Part shown: positions 24,171 to 32,878 of the stretch, one piece after another
Position numbering within the stretch: the first letter of the stretch is position 1
Layout: the number at the start of each line of letters is the position of its first letter
Assembly (NCBI RefSeq): GCF_027941955.1
Contig: NZ_CP115960.1
Coordinates: 3,736,501 to 3,800,500 of the forward strand
Direction: 5' to 3'
DNA: 64,000 nucleotides
Origin: Sphingomonas sp. 7/4-4
GTDB taxonomy: Bacteria; Pseudomonadota; Alphaproteobacteria; Sphingomonadales; Sphingomonadaceae
Made by a program: the position numbers and the translations under genes
The notes under the pieces: generated by a model
Databases searched by the model: none
Seen by the model: only the letters and a program-made list of their open reading frames with translations
Told to the model about the DNA's origin: nothing

Positions 24171-24470
24171 ATGGCGAATGTCGATGGCAGCTGGAACACG
24201 GTGACCAAGTCGCCGATGGGCGACCAGCAGGCAGTGCTGACAGTGCAGAGCGCGGGCGACAGCTTCACCGGCAATTTCTCGGGCGGGCTCGGCACCACCG
24301 ACATCAAGGACGGCAAGGTCGACGGCGACACGCTGACCTTCTCGCTCGACATCACCGTGCCGATGCCGATGACGCTCACCGTCGAGGCCACCGTGGACGG
24401 CGACGACCTCAATGGCACCGTCACCGCGGGTGCGTTCGGGAGCTTCCCGATCAACGGTACGCGCGGCTGA
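24171..24470 (+). CDS. Small beta-rich hypothetical protein
   Basis: The 99-residue cytoplasmic-looking protein has short repeating strand-turn units (DGSWNTVTKSPMGDQQAVL, then SFTGNFSGGLGTTDIKDGKVDGD) suggestive of a small beta-barrel or lipocalin-like fold; this is inference. AGGAGA lies about seven bases before ATG at 24171. It follows the M16 protease by 22 bases and is followed by a strong terminator, so it is probably the last gene of that transcript. Confidence 0.75.
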   Translation: MANVDGSWNTVTKSPMGDQQAVLTVQSAGDSFTGNFSGGLGTTDIKDGKVDGDTLTFSLDITVPMPMTLTVEATVDGDDLNGTVTAGAFGSFPINGTRG

Positions 24471-24491
24471 GGTTTCGCTTCGGGTGAAAGG

Positions 24492-24522
24492 GGCCCGCTT
24501 CCGAAAGGAGGCGGGCCTTTTT
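24492..24522 (+). terminator. Intrinsic terminator after the M16 operon
   Basis: GGCCCGCTTCC (24492-24502), loop GAAA, GGAGGCGGGCC (24507-24517) and TTTTT. The 11-base stem has a single G-T wobble. Confidence 0.92.
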
Positions 24523-24528
24523 GTTCAA

Positions 24529-24642
24529 TCCTCCCCGCCAGGGGAGGTGTCGGCGAAGGCGACGGAGGGGGAGGACTCACTACACTCAGTGAAACCTCCC
24601 CTCCGTCATGCTACGCATGCCACCTCCCCTGGCGGGGGAGGA
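24529..24642. repeat. REP-like intergenic inverted repeat, about 114 bases
   Basis: The outer arms are TCCTCCCCGCCAGGGGAGGTG (24529-24549) and its near-complement at 24621-24642, which has one extra G. They enclose GGAGGGGGAGG / CCTCCCCTCC inner arms. The element fills the gap between convergent transcripts and ends at the purK stop codon. It resembles the dispersed palindromic elements of sphingomonad genomes. Confidence 0.6.
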
Positions 24643-25716
24643 TTAGGTGCGCTTAACCCGCGTCACATGCCCCATCTTGCGCCCCGGCCGGGCATTGCCC
24701 TTGCCGTAAAGGTGCAGATGCGTTCCCGGCTCGGCGAGCAGTTCCGCCCATTGGTCGGCATCGCTGCCGATCAGGTTGATCATCTCGACATGGCTGCCGG
24801 TGAGCGCGGTCGATCCCAGCGGCAGGCCGCAGATCGCGCGGATGTGATTCTCGAATTGCGAGGTCTCGGCGCCCTCGATCGTCCAGTGCCCCGAATTGTG
24901 CACCCGCGGCGCCATCTCGTTGAACACCGGGCCGTCTTCGGTCGCGAAGAATTCGAGCGTCAGTACGCCGACATGGCCGAGCGCCTCGGCCACGCGTCCC
25001 GCAAGCGTCGCCGCCTCGGCCCAGTGCCGCGCGATCTCGGCGGGGGCGGGGAGCGAGGAGCGCGCGAGGATGCCGTCCTTGTGTTCGTTCCACGGCGGCG
25101 GATAGCTGGTTAGTTCGCCGTCCACCCCGCGCACGGTGATGATCGAGAATTCGTGGCTGAATTCGACGAACCCCTCGAGGATCGCCGGCCGCTCGCCGAT
25201 CTCGGCCCAGGCGGCTTCGGCTTCAGCAGCGTCGCGGATGCGCACCTGGCCCTTGCCGTCATAACCGAGCCGCAATGTCTTGAGGATCGCCGGCGCGCCG
25301 ATCTGGTCGACTGCGGCCTTCAATTCCTCGAGCGTCGAGACCGGCGCCCAGGGCGCGGTCCGCCCGCCGATCCCGCCGACGAACGCCTTCTCGCGCGCGC
25401 GGTCCTGCGCGATCGAAAGGCTCTGTGGGCCGGGCCGCACCGGCACCTTGCCCGACAGATATTCGACCGGACCGATCGCGATATTCTCGAATTCGTAGGT
25501 CACCACGTCGGTCTGCCCGGCGACTTCGTCGAGCACGATGCGGCTGTGATAATCGGCGCGAGTGTAGCTGGAGGCGGTCTGCGCGGCGACGCTTTCGGCA
25601 TCGGGGGCGAGAACGTGGGTGCGATAGCCGAGCTGCGCGGCGGCGACTGCCAGCATCCGCCCGAGCTGGCCGCCGCCCAAAATACCGATGATCGATCCGG
25701 GAGGCAGCGCAGTCAT
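24643..25716 (-). CDS. purK: N5-carboxyaminoimidazole ribonucleotide synthase
   Basis: PurK carboxylates AIR to N5-CAIR with ATP and bicarbonate in purine synthesis. Signatures are [17 protein letters not shown] at the N-terminus, [25 protein letters not shown] (ATP-grasp) and [18 protein letters not shown]. The 357-residue length is normal and the frame is intact. ATG at 25716 overlaps the purE stop by four bases (ATGA), so the two genes are translationally coupled. Confidence 0.97.
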   Translation of the reverse strand: MTALPPGSIIGILGGGQLGRMLAVAAAQLGYRTHVLAPDAESVAAQTASSYTRADYHSRIVLDEVAGQTDVVTYEFENIAIGPVEYLSGKVPVRPGPQSLSIAQDRAREKAFVGGIGGRTAPWAPVSTLEELKAAVDQIGAPAILKTLRLGYDGKGQVRIRDAAEAEAAWAEIGERPAILEGFVEFSHEFSIITVRGVDGELTSYPPPWNEHKDGILARSSLPAPAEIARHWAEAATLAGRVAEALGHVGVLTLEFFATEDGPVFNEMAPRVHNSGHWTIEGAETSQFENHIRAICGLPLGSTALTGSHVEMINLIGSDADQWAELLAEPGTHLHLYGKGNARPGRKMGHVTRVKRT

Positions 25717-26198
25717 TCGGGGTTGGTCGCCACGCTGTCGGTCTGCGCCGCGCGCCACGCCTTGAGCCGTTCGGTGAGCGCCTCGTCCGACGTCGCGAGG
25801 ATCGCCGCGGCGAGCAGCCCCGCATTGATCGCACCGGGCTTGCCGATCGCCAGCGTGCCCACGGGCACGCCGCCGGGCATCTGGACGATCGAATAGAGGC
25901 TGTCGACGCCCTTCAGCGCCTTGGACTCGACCGGCACGCCGAGCACTGGCAGATGCGTCATCGATGCCGCCATGCCCGGCAGATGCGCCGCACCGCCCGC
26001 GCCGGCGATCACTACCTTGAGCCCGCGGTCGGCGGCGCCGGTGGCGTAATCGTAGAGCCGCTGCGGAGTGCGATGGGCGGAGACGACCCTGGTCTCGTGC
26101 GGCACACCCAGTTCGTCGAGCACGCGCGCGGCATGGCGCATCGTCTCCCAATCGGAAGTGCTGCCCATGATGATGCCGACTAGAGGTGCGTCCGACAT
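25713..26198 (-). CDS. purE: N5-CAIR mutase (AIR carboxylase catalytic subunit)
   Basis: PurE converts N5-CAIR to CAIR, the step after PurK. The class I signature is clear: [36 protein letters not shown] and [24 protein letters not shown]. The 161-residue protein is complete. It is the first gene of the purEK pair. The region upstream contains an inverted repeat but no obvious purine regulator site. Confidence 0.97.
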   Translation of the reverse strand: MSDAPLVGIIMGSTSDWETMRHAARVLDELGVPHETRVVSAHRTPQRLYDYATGAADRGLKVVIAGAGGAAHLPGMAASMTHLPVLGVPVESKALKGVDSLYSIVQMPGGVPVGTLAIGKPGAINAGLLAAAILATSDEALTERLKAWRAAQTDSVATNPE

Positions 26199-26292
26199 GC
26201 CTGCCCCGTGTTGCGGAAGGCTGGGTTGTTAGTGGGGGAGGGGGCGAGGGCAATTCTATTCCTGCAAGGGCACGGGGGCACGAAGAAGAAGG

Positions 26293-26480
26293 GGTTCACG
26301 CGGAGGCGCGGAGAAGAGAGAAGGTTGTTCACGCGACGGCGCGACGAGGGTGCGCCGGCGCGCCAGCGGCGCTCTTCAGCCGCGTGGCAATGTCTCCCGA
26401 CGTGAGCGTAGGGCGATAACATCGTCGCGTCGTTGCGTCGTTGCGCGAAATCTCCGCGCCTTCGCGCCTCCGCGTGAACC
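26293..26480. repeat. Long-range perfect inverted repeat around an intergenic spacer
   Basis: GGTTCACGCGGAGGCGCG (26293-26310) is matched exactly by its complement at 26463-26480. Inside lies a second, imperfect pair built from TTCACGCGACGGCGCGACGA and CGTCGCGTCGTTGCGTCG units. The whole element sits between purE and gpmA. It looks like a dispersed palindromic element rather than coding DNA. Confidence 0.6.
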
Positions 26481-26482
26481 TT

Positions 26483-27169
26483 TTACCGCTCGCTCAGATA
26501 ATACCGATCCGTCGCCACCAGCCCTTCGTCCAGCTCGTAGACGATCGGCTGCCCCGTCGGGATTTCGAGGTTGACGATCTCCTCGTCCGGGATTCCCGAC
26601 AGATGCTTGACCAAGGCCCGCAGCGAATTGCCGTGCGCCGAGATCAGCACGCGCTTGCCCGCGCGGATCTCGGGCGCGATCCGCTCTTCCCAATAAGGCA
26701 GCACCCGCGCGATCGTGTCCTTCAGGCTCTCGGTCTGCGGGATCGGCACGCCGTGATAGCGCAGGTCCTTGGCAAGGTCCCAGGGCGACCCCTCCTCGGG
26801 CAGCGGCGGCGGGATGTCGAAGCTGCGGCGCCAGATCTTGACCTGCTCGTCGCCGTGCAGCGCCGCGGTCTCGGCCTTGTTGAGCCCGGTGAGCCCGCCA
26901 TAATGCCGCTCGTTCAATTTCCAGCTCTTCTCGGTCGGCAGCCACAGCCGGCCCATCGCCTCGAGCGACAGGTTGAGCGTCTTGATCGCTCTGGACTGGA
27001 AGCTGGTGAAGGTCAGGTCGAAATCGAGCCCCTTTTCCTTCATCAGCTCACCTGCGGCCCAAGCTTCCTTGACACCCAGCTCGGTCAGATCGACGTCCCA
27101 CCAGCCGGTGAAGCGGTTCTCGAGGTTCCAGGCCGACTGGCCGTGGCGGATCAGGACGAGCTTGGGCAT
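26483..27169 (-). CDS. gpmA: 2,3-bisphosphoglycerate-dependent phosphoglycerate mutase
   Basis: This glycolytic enzyme interconverts 3- and 2-phosphoglycerate. The catalytic [20 protein letters not shown] has the phospho-histidine motif. [23 protein letters not shown] and [14 protein letters not shown] (second His) complete the active site. ATG at 27169 is chosen because AAGGAGG precedes it; 228 residues, normal length. The frame is intact. It stands alone, with the inverted-repeat spacer downstream. Confidence 0.97.
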   Translation of the reverse strand: MPKLVLIRHGQSAWNLENRFTGWWDVDLTELGVKEAWAAGELMKEKGLDFDLTFTSFQSRAIKTLNLSLEAMGRLWLPTEKSWKLNERHYGGLTGLNKAETAALHGDEQVKIWRRSFDIPPPLPEEGSPWDLAKDLRYHGVPIPQTESLKDTIARVLPYWEERIAPEIRAGKRVLISAHGNSLRALVKHLSGIPDEEIVNLEIPTGQPIVYELDEGLVATDRYYLSER

Positions 27170-27262
27170 GGGGCCTCCTTGCAACACTTTGGGCAGGTCC
27201 TTAGCGAGTCACGCGGCGCGGACAAGCGGGCGGTCGTTCGGGTGAACCAACGCGGCCCTCGC

Positions 27263-29007
27263 TCAGTTTCCCGGGCGGTCCAGGACGAGCAGGGAGACGC
27301 CTTGCCGGCGCAGGGTTACCTCCAGGTTTGCTCGACCGCCACTGACCGCGACGCTACGGGCCGGTCCCACCGGCGCGAGCTGAGAGGCTTTCTCCAGCAC
27401 GGCATATTGGGCGGCATCGGGCGATTGCGGGGAGCCCATCGCCTTCCATGCGCTGAACGCATTGGCATGACTCTCGTCGACCGGCCACTCCGTCAACTGG
27501 CGGCTCTTGCCGCGGCCCAGCCCCGCCAGATTCACGCGGATGGCGGCGTCGGGGCCGGCAAGATCGTCGTCATGATAATACCAGATGAGGATCGCCAGCT
27601 TCCCGTCGGCAGTCGTGGTGGCGATCGTGCCGATATCGGGAGCGCTGCGGACACCCGCCTCCATCATGGCGGCGAGCGGGATCTGGCCGCTGCTTCGTGC
27701 CGCGATGCGCGTGTCGCCCAGCTGAGCGAACAGCCGGAACACGTTGAGGACGGGCAAGTCGATGCCGTTGGTGGCGAGCTGGCGATAGCCGGCGAACCAG
27801 GGCTGGTCCTCGAAAGTGAAGGCCCAGGTGAGCGCGCCTTCGATGTTCACCTTGTGCTGGTCGGCTAAGTCCCAGATCCGCGCGAAGCTGGCGGCGGTGT
27901 AGCTCGAATACATCGTGCCGTTGCGATAGGCGTTCTGCGGACCGGGGCAGGCGGCACATCCTCGGGATCGCTTTCGCCGATGACGATCGGCTTGCTCGCC
28001 AGCTCGGGCACGGCCGCGATCTTGGCGAAACCGTTGCTCACGCCCTTCAGATGCGTCGCGATGCCCATGCGGACGTGACCGTCGACGAAGCTCGGCTGTC
28101 CCTTGGCGTGGAAGGCGAGGAAGTCGGTCGGTGTGCCGATCCTGCCCGTGGCGTGATTGGTGCCACGCGCGACATGGGCGAGGAACTCGTCCATGAACGC
28201 GCCGCCCGATCCGGCGACGTCGGGTCCGCCCACGCGCGCAGTGGGAAGCGCCCGGCGCACGGCATCGATCGCATAGTCGTGGAGCTTGTTGAACTCTCCC
28301 TGCGTGCCCGTCCAATAAGACGGGCCGTTGGGCTCGTTCCAGACCTCGAAATACCAGCTTTCGACTTCTTCGCGCCCGTAGCGTTCGACATTGTGCTTCG
28401 TCCATTGATAGACGAGCTCCGCCCATTTGGCGTAGTCCCGGGGCGGCGCATTCCACGCCCCGGCGATGAGGTTATAGGCGAAGCCGGGGCGCCAGCTGTG
28501 CTGATAGGGCGTGCCCGGCGGCGCCGAGGACAGGGCTTCGGGCATGAAGCCGATCTGGAGATAGGGCCTGACGCCGCGCGCGCGATAGGTGTCGATAATC
28601 CGGTCGACCACCGTCCAGTCATAGACCGGTTTGCCGTCGGCACGCTCGGTATAGGCGTTGGTGCTGCCCCATTTGAACGCGGGCGTGCCGTCGCCCGTGT
28701 TGAGCAGATTGTGCGCGCGGAAATACACCGCGCCCGGCTTCAGCGCACCCAGATGGGCGAGCAGCTTTCGGCCGTCCTTCATCGTCGCGTAATTGGGCTC
28801 GTCTGCACCGAAGAAGCGCCAGATGGGCTTCAGCGGACCGCGCCGGAGGCCGGCGTCGACCTCGATAATGACAGGGATGCTGGCGGGGGCCGAGACCTGG
28901 GCGGCGGGCGCGTTTTGCGGCGGTGCCGCCGCGACAGGGAGCGCTGGACTGGCGAGCAAGGCGATCATCGCGACCCCGCTCGCGATCCGTGTAATCGCCC
29001 GCATCAT
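27263..29007 (-). CDS. Exported glycoside hydrolase of GH39 type, one frameshift
   Basis: This is a predicted secreted beta-xylosidase or iduronidase-like glycosidase. A signal peptide ends near PVAAA. A TIM-barrel follows with WYFEVWNEPNGPSYW (the acid/base Glu in WNEPN) and, about 120 residues later, KPIVIGESDPEG (candidate nucleophile Glu). A C-terminal beta-domain ends in LLVLDRPGN. The frame breaks at 27960-27961, where GG on the minus strand should be GGG to give DPEGCAACPGPQ. About 580 residues. Two adjacent ATG codons serve as possible starts after a GGGGGA site. Substrate is unknown and no sugar-transport genes adjoin. Confidence 0.82.
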
Positions 29008-29093
29008 TCCCCCTTTTGCAAAGCAACGTTCCGTACCGGCGGCTTCGCAGGATCAATTAGCAGGTATCTGAACCACTGCTAGTCGGCGCATTG

Positions 29094-29756
29094 TCAGCGT
29101 GCGCCGCCGCCTGCGAGGGCCTGAACCCGCAAGCGCGGGAAAACCACTTCGAGCGGCTTCGTGTCGGGCAGCACGTAGACATATCCGCCCTTCTTCCGGA
29201 AAAGCGGGCGCACGGTCTTGCTGTAGAAGGTCGCGGGCACGTTGATGCACCCGAAGGTTATCCGATTGTCGTCGGAAGTCGGCGACAGCATCCGCTGGCG
29301 CCGCCGCTCCTTCGCACTGACGCCCTTCGGGATCGGGTGCAACGCCACGGACGTGGCGTAGTCGACCCAGAGCACCTTTTCCTTGCCCGCGGCCAATCCG
29401 TATTTCGCGAGGAAACGCCCAGCGGGTGTCGTCTTCTCCGCAGGGCCGATCTCGGCGAGGTTTTTGCTGCCGATGCCAGGGCTGGCATCGTCCCCGACGG
29501 CGACCCCGATCAGCACCGGAACCTGGCCGAGCGCCTTCCCCTTCGCATCGAACAGCAAGAGGGAGGCACTTGTCTTGTCGACGATGATATAGGGCAAAGA
29601 GCGATTATCACCCGACGCGGCAACCCAGTCGGCGACGCGCGCAGCCGCTGCCGAAGGGCTGATTTCAACCGGGGGCGGCGTTGCTTCCGATGGCCGGGGA
29701 TCCCCGGCCATCAGGAAGCTTGCGAGCCCGGCGAGCGCCAGAAACACGTTGCTCAT
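29094..29756 (-). CDS. L,D-transpeptidase family protein, exported
   Basis: The predicted role is peptidoglycan 3-3 cross-linking or anchoring of envelope proteins in the periplasm. The N-terminus (MSNVFLALAGLASFLMAG) is a signal peptide. The YkuD-type domain includes LPYIIVDKTSASLLLFDAKG, ALHPIPKG and the catalytic-Cys segment NRITFGCINVP. The usual HGC is replaced by FGC, while the Cys, the upstream HP and the Asn-Val stay. The end has GGYVYVLPDT. 220 residues, intact. I am fairly sure of the family and less sure that it is catalytically typical. Confidence 0.82.
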   Translation of the reverse strand: MSNVFLALAGLASFLMAGDPRPSEATPPPVEISPSAAAARVADWVAASGDNRSLPYIIVDKTSASLLLFDAKGKALGQVPVLIGVAVGDDASPGIGSKNLAEIGPAEKTTPAGRFLAKYGLAAGKEKVLWVDYATSVALHPIPKGVSAKERRRQRMLSPTSDDNRITFGCINVPATFYSKTVRPLFRKKGGYVYVLPDTKPLEVVFPRLRVQALAGGGAR

Positions 29757-29825
29757 CGAATCGGGCGCTCACCCTGCGGCGATACGATCGCCGCGAAAGA
29801 TTTCAGCATTTGCGAGCCTGTAATC

Positions 29826-30134
29826 TCAATTGCGCGGCCGCTTTGCCCGATTCTCCTGCGCCTGCAGCCGCTGCTCCACGCCGTCGACCCGGCCGTTGAG
29901 CTGATCGAGCCGCTGGCCGTTATTCTGCGCTTGCCCGGATGCGGCCTGTGCCTCTGCGAGTGCAGCCTTTGCGGTGCCGTCGGTTTCCTGCAATTTCGCC
30001 TCGAGTGCATCGACGCGCTGGCTGACAGGAGCGATCTGCTCTCTCACGAAGGATTTGGATGCGCAGCCGCCCAGGCCGGTTGCACCGGCCAGAATGACGG
30101 CTGCGGGCAAAAGTTTAGTCACGAAGTGCGACAT
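29826..30134 (-). CDS. Small coiled-coil lipoprotein
   Basis: The 102-residue product starts at ATG 30134 with a lipoprotein signal and lipobox (GATGLGGCAS). The mature part is a long amphipathic helix with heptad spacing (VSQRVDALEAKLQE, then NGQRLDQLNGRVDGVEQRL), which suggests a trimeric coiled coil like Lpp, though no C-terminal Lys is present. It may span the periplasm next to the L,D-transpeptidase gene located 70 bases downstream, which would fit a peptidoglycan link; that link is inferred. Confidence 0.7.
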   Translation of the reverse strand: MSHFVTKLLPAAVILAGATGLGGCASKSFVREQIAPVSQRVDALEAKLQETDGTAKAALAEAQAASGQAQNNGQRLDQLNGRVDGVEQRLQAQENRAKRPRN

Positions 30135-30262
30135 GGTGTTTCTTTCATTAATTAACCAAGCGGAACAACCCAAGCCGAGCGTTCTGGTTCCAACAATCCG
30201 ATTCTGTCCGGCTGTGCATCTTCTCCGGCCAGCGGAGGTGGCAGCCCGCGATCACGCGTTCG

Positions 30263-30880
30263 CTAATCCCTGGATTTGGGCTCGGTGTCGGGTGCGAACG
30301 GGTCCTTGGGTATCAGGCCCGATCGGCCCTTCTCACGAGCGCCTACCGCTGTTTTCGCACTGAAAATCTCGACACAGTGCCGGAGCTCGGCGACCGCAGC
30401 ACCACTCCCCTCGAGGCTCAATTGCTCGACCGGCACCTTGCCGCGATAGATGTGAAGGGCCTTGGATGTGGCGAAATAGGAGGGGAATTTCGGCTCGAAA
30501 TTCGTGACGAAACCCTGCTTCCCCTGCGACGCCATTCCGACGACCGGCTGATTGGAATAGCCGCCATTGGAGAGGCGAAAGGTCAATTTCCACCGGTCCT
30601 TCGGCTTGATCGACCAATTGGCATTCAGGACCGAGAGATGGTTGCCGCCGTCGACATCGAGGCCGAGAAGAAGCGTCGTTTCCCCGTCGCCCCCGTACGT
30701 CCGGGTCACGAAGCAACCCTCTTTATCCTTGCTCGCCGCCACGGTCCAACCGCCGACATCGCGCGCAGGATAGTCCTGAGCGGACGCAGGCGCGCCTGCG
30801 AACAGGCCTGCGAAGAGCGCGAACGGAAAGAATGCCGAGCAGAAGCTCGCCCGAAACCAGACATGGACCAGTTCACGCAT
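30263..30880 (-). CDS. Exported hypothetical protein, possibly IalB-like
   Basis: A signal peptide (to APASAQ) precedes a 170-residue beta-rich domain with WTVAASKDKEGCFVTRTYGG at its start and AELRHCVEIF near its end. The two Cys could form one disulphide. The layout recalls invasion-associated locus B-like periplasmic proteins, but the resemblance is weak and no function is assigned. The gene is intact and stands between divergent transcripts. Confidence 0.65.
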   Translation of the reverse strand: MRELVHVWFRASFCSAFFPFALFAGLFAGAPASAQDYPARDVGGWTVAASKDKEGCFVTRTYGGDGETTLLLGLDVDGGNHLSVLNANWSIKPKDRWKLTFRLSNGGYSNQPVVGMASQGKQGFVTNFEPKFPSYFATSKALHIYRGKVPVEQLSLEGSGAAVAELRHCVEIFSAKTAVGAREKGRSGLIPKDPFAPDTEPKSRD

Positions 30881-31031
30881 TCAGCACCTATTCTCCGGGG
30901 CGTCCTATCCGATAGCGGCGCCGTTGGCCACGAACGCCGCGCGACGGCGGACGCTCCGCAACCCTTGCACGAATGACTGCGTTCGGGTCGTGGTCAGATC
31001 GACTGCGGCGCGGACAAGCAGGAGACAGATA

Positions 31032-31751
31032 ATGGCAGTCGTTCGGCGGCCCCTGGTTTATGACGGCCCGGGCGGCCCTTTCGAAGGCGTCGCGGCATGG
31101 GACGACGCCGTCGAGGGACCGCGCCCCTGCCTGCTCGTCCTGCCCAATGTGCTCGGCCAGAAGGAAGCGGATAATCTCAAGGCCGATGCCTTGGCCGGAC
31201 TGGGCTATGTCGCGCTTGCCGCCGATCTGTTCGGGCAGGGCAAGCGCACCACGCTGCAGGCCGAGGACCGCAGCCGCTACATGGACGAACTGAACGCCGA
31301 TCGCGCGCTGCTCCGCGACCGCCTTGCGGCATCGCTCGCGGCGCTCACGGGCCTGTCTCAGGCCGATCCGGACAATGCGGCCGCGATCGGCTTCTGCTTC
31401 GGCGGCAAATGCGTGCTCGACATGGCGCGCGCCGGACTGGGTATCCGCGGCGGCGTGTCGTTCCACGGCATCTATGATCGGCCCGATTACGCCAGCGTCT
31501 CCCCGATCGCGGCGAAACTGCTGGTCTGCCACGGCTGGAACGATCCGATCGCCTCTCCCGACGCGACCGTCGCGCTGGCGAACGAGCTCACGAAAAGCGG
31601 CGCCGACTGGCAGCTGCATGCGTACGGCCATGCCGGCCATGCCTTCACCGATGTTAGCAGGGCTGGGCCGGGCAATATCGCCTACGAGCCGCGCGCCGAT
31701 CGCCGCAGCTGGCAGGCGATGCAGGATTTTCTCGGGGAATTGTTTCGTTAG
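31032..31751 (+). CDS. Dienelactone hydrolase family protein
   Basis: This is a cytoplasmic alpha/beta-hydrolase of 239 residues. The catalytic elements match dienelactone hydrolases: GFCFGGKCVLD (nucleophile Cys), CHGWNDPIASPD (Asp) and YGHAGHAFTD (His). ATG at 31032 is used with AGGAG about ten bases upstream; a longer reading from 30924 is arginine-rich and rejected. No aromatic-degradation genes adjoin, so the physiological substrate is unknown. Confidence 0.87.
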   Translation: MAVVRRPLVYDGPGGPFEGVAAWDDAVEGPRPCLLVLPNVLGQKEADNLKADALAGLGYVALAADLFGQGKRTTLQAEDRSRYMDELNADRALLRDRLAASLAALTGLSQADPDNAAAIGFCFGGKCVLDMARAGLGIRGGVSFHGIYDRPDYASVSPIAAKLLVCHGWNDPIASPDATVALANELTKSGADWQLHAYGHAGHAFTDVSRAGPGNIAYEPRADRRSWQAMQDFLGELFR

Positions 31752-32392
31752 CGACCGTCCAGCGTGGTCACGGGGCCAGGTTGTCAAAGTTTCCCATCGC
31801 TGGCTGGCCCGGTATCGCCTGCTTGAGCCTGATTCGTGCACGCGCGCATCGGCGTATCGGTATCCGAGGGGACTCCCGATACCCGTTCGAACCCACCCGC
31901 CTTCTGCTTTCCGGCAGGGTCTGGCGGCATCTGCTCCGATGGAGCACCGGCCGCGGCGTCTGTCTCCGGAAGCCCGCCCGTTCGATCATTCGAATGCCAT
32001 TCGAGATGCGCCAGAATGCGGGCGAGGCGCCGTAACGACACCATTGCCGATCAGCGCTCCGGGACGGTTCGCGACCGCCTCAGCGTGAGTAGGCGATTCT
32101 CGATCATCGGGCTTTCCCCGTTGTGCGCGAAGCTTGGGCTTGCGCTGGCGATCGGGCACTGCACGCGATGTCACATCTATTCGGCGCGGCCCGTCTGAAG
32201 CTGCGGACCTACAAGGAGAGCGGCCTCGTTACAACCCTGTAAGTATTGTAAAATCATGTAACATCAGTGATTTGGTTGTAGGTCCTCCGATTTCGAGCGC
32301 GTCATTCGATGTCCGTCATTTTATTGCTGCCGAGTTGAGACTTGGCGGCGGTTTCGTCTATGCCGCGCGGCGGACAAGGTGAAGGAGACGGC
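31752..32392. other. Intergenic stretch of about 640 bases
   Basis: No convincing gene is seen. A minus-strand frame at 31784-32044 (87 codons, ATG, weak ribosome site) is the best candidate but lacks support. The final 180 bases (from about 32210) are unusually AT-rich and carry TGTAA repeats upstream of the lipoprotein gene. Confidence 0.5.
32239..32262 (+). promoter_or_regulatory. Cluster of GTAA half-sites upstream of the lipoprotein gene
   Basis: GTAAG (32239-32243), GTAAA (32248-32252) and GTAAC (32258-32262) lie at nine- and ten-base intervals. The last two make a GTAAA-N5-GTAAC box like those at 37342, 37583 and 37666. The start codon is 131 bases downstream. Binding by the OmpR-type regulator at 36369 is inferred. 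Confidence 0.5.
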
Positions 32393-32878
32393 ATGAAGGC
32401 GCGACAGGCGATCGCGGGAGCGATGCTCTTCCTTGTCGGCGCATGCACGTCTCCGCTCACCCGGGAAGGCCGACTGCCGCCCGCGGCGGCGGGGCTTGCG
32501 GACCCGACCTATGTCCTCGCCTCCATGCCGGGCGAAAGCGACGCCGCCGCCTCGGATGCCGCCGCGCTGGTTCGCTCAGCACTTGCGGCGAAAGGCTATC
32601 GCGAAACTCCCGACGGGCGGTACCGTCTCGAAATCGGCCTCGCGACCGCACCTGCGAAGCTCGCGGTAAGACGCGGCGAGGCCGCTGAACGGCCGGCGAC
32701 CGTGAGCGCGCGCAACCCCGTCGTCCTGTGCCGCCCGCGACGCCACGTGCTCACGGTAGGCATGATCGATCGCACGAGCGGGGCTATACTCTTCCGCAAT
32801 GCCGCCGCCGCCCAGCACTGCGGCCCTTCTCTGGAGGAAATATTGCCGCGGATGGCGCGCGCGGCCGTCAACGGCTGA
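32393..32878 (+). CDS. Lipoprotein of unknown function
   Basis: The 161-residue protein begins MKARQAIAGAMLFLVGACTS with a lipobox ending at Cys. The mature domain (PTYVLASMPGES ... RYRLEIGLATAP ... VLTVGMIDRTSGAILFR) resembles small envelope lipoproteins of the DUF4136 sort in outline only. AAGGAG lies at 32382-32387. Its 3' end overlaps that of the CHASE2 kinase gene by 11 bases, tail to tail. With the GTAA boxes upstream it is a plausible target of the neighbouring envelope-sensing system. Confidence 0.72.
   Translation: MKARQAIAGAMLFLVGACTSPLTREGRLPPAAAGLADPTYVLASMPGESDAAASDAAALVRSALAAKGYRETPDGRYRLEIGLATAPAKLAVRRGEAAERPATVSARNPVVLCRPRRHVLTVGMIDRTSGAILFRNAAAAQHCGPSLEEILPRMARAAVNG

Noticed and set aside
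31784..32044. 87-codon minus-strand reading frame in the spacer after the dienelactone hydrolase
   Set aside because: Starts with ATG but has no ribosome site, no family resemblance and a biased composition; too weak to call.
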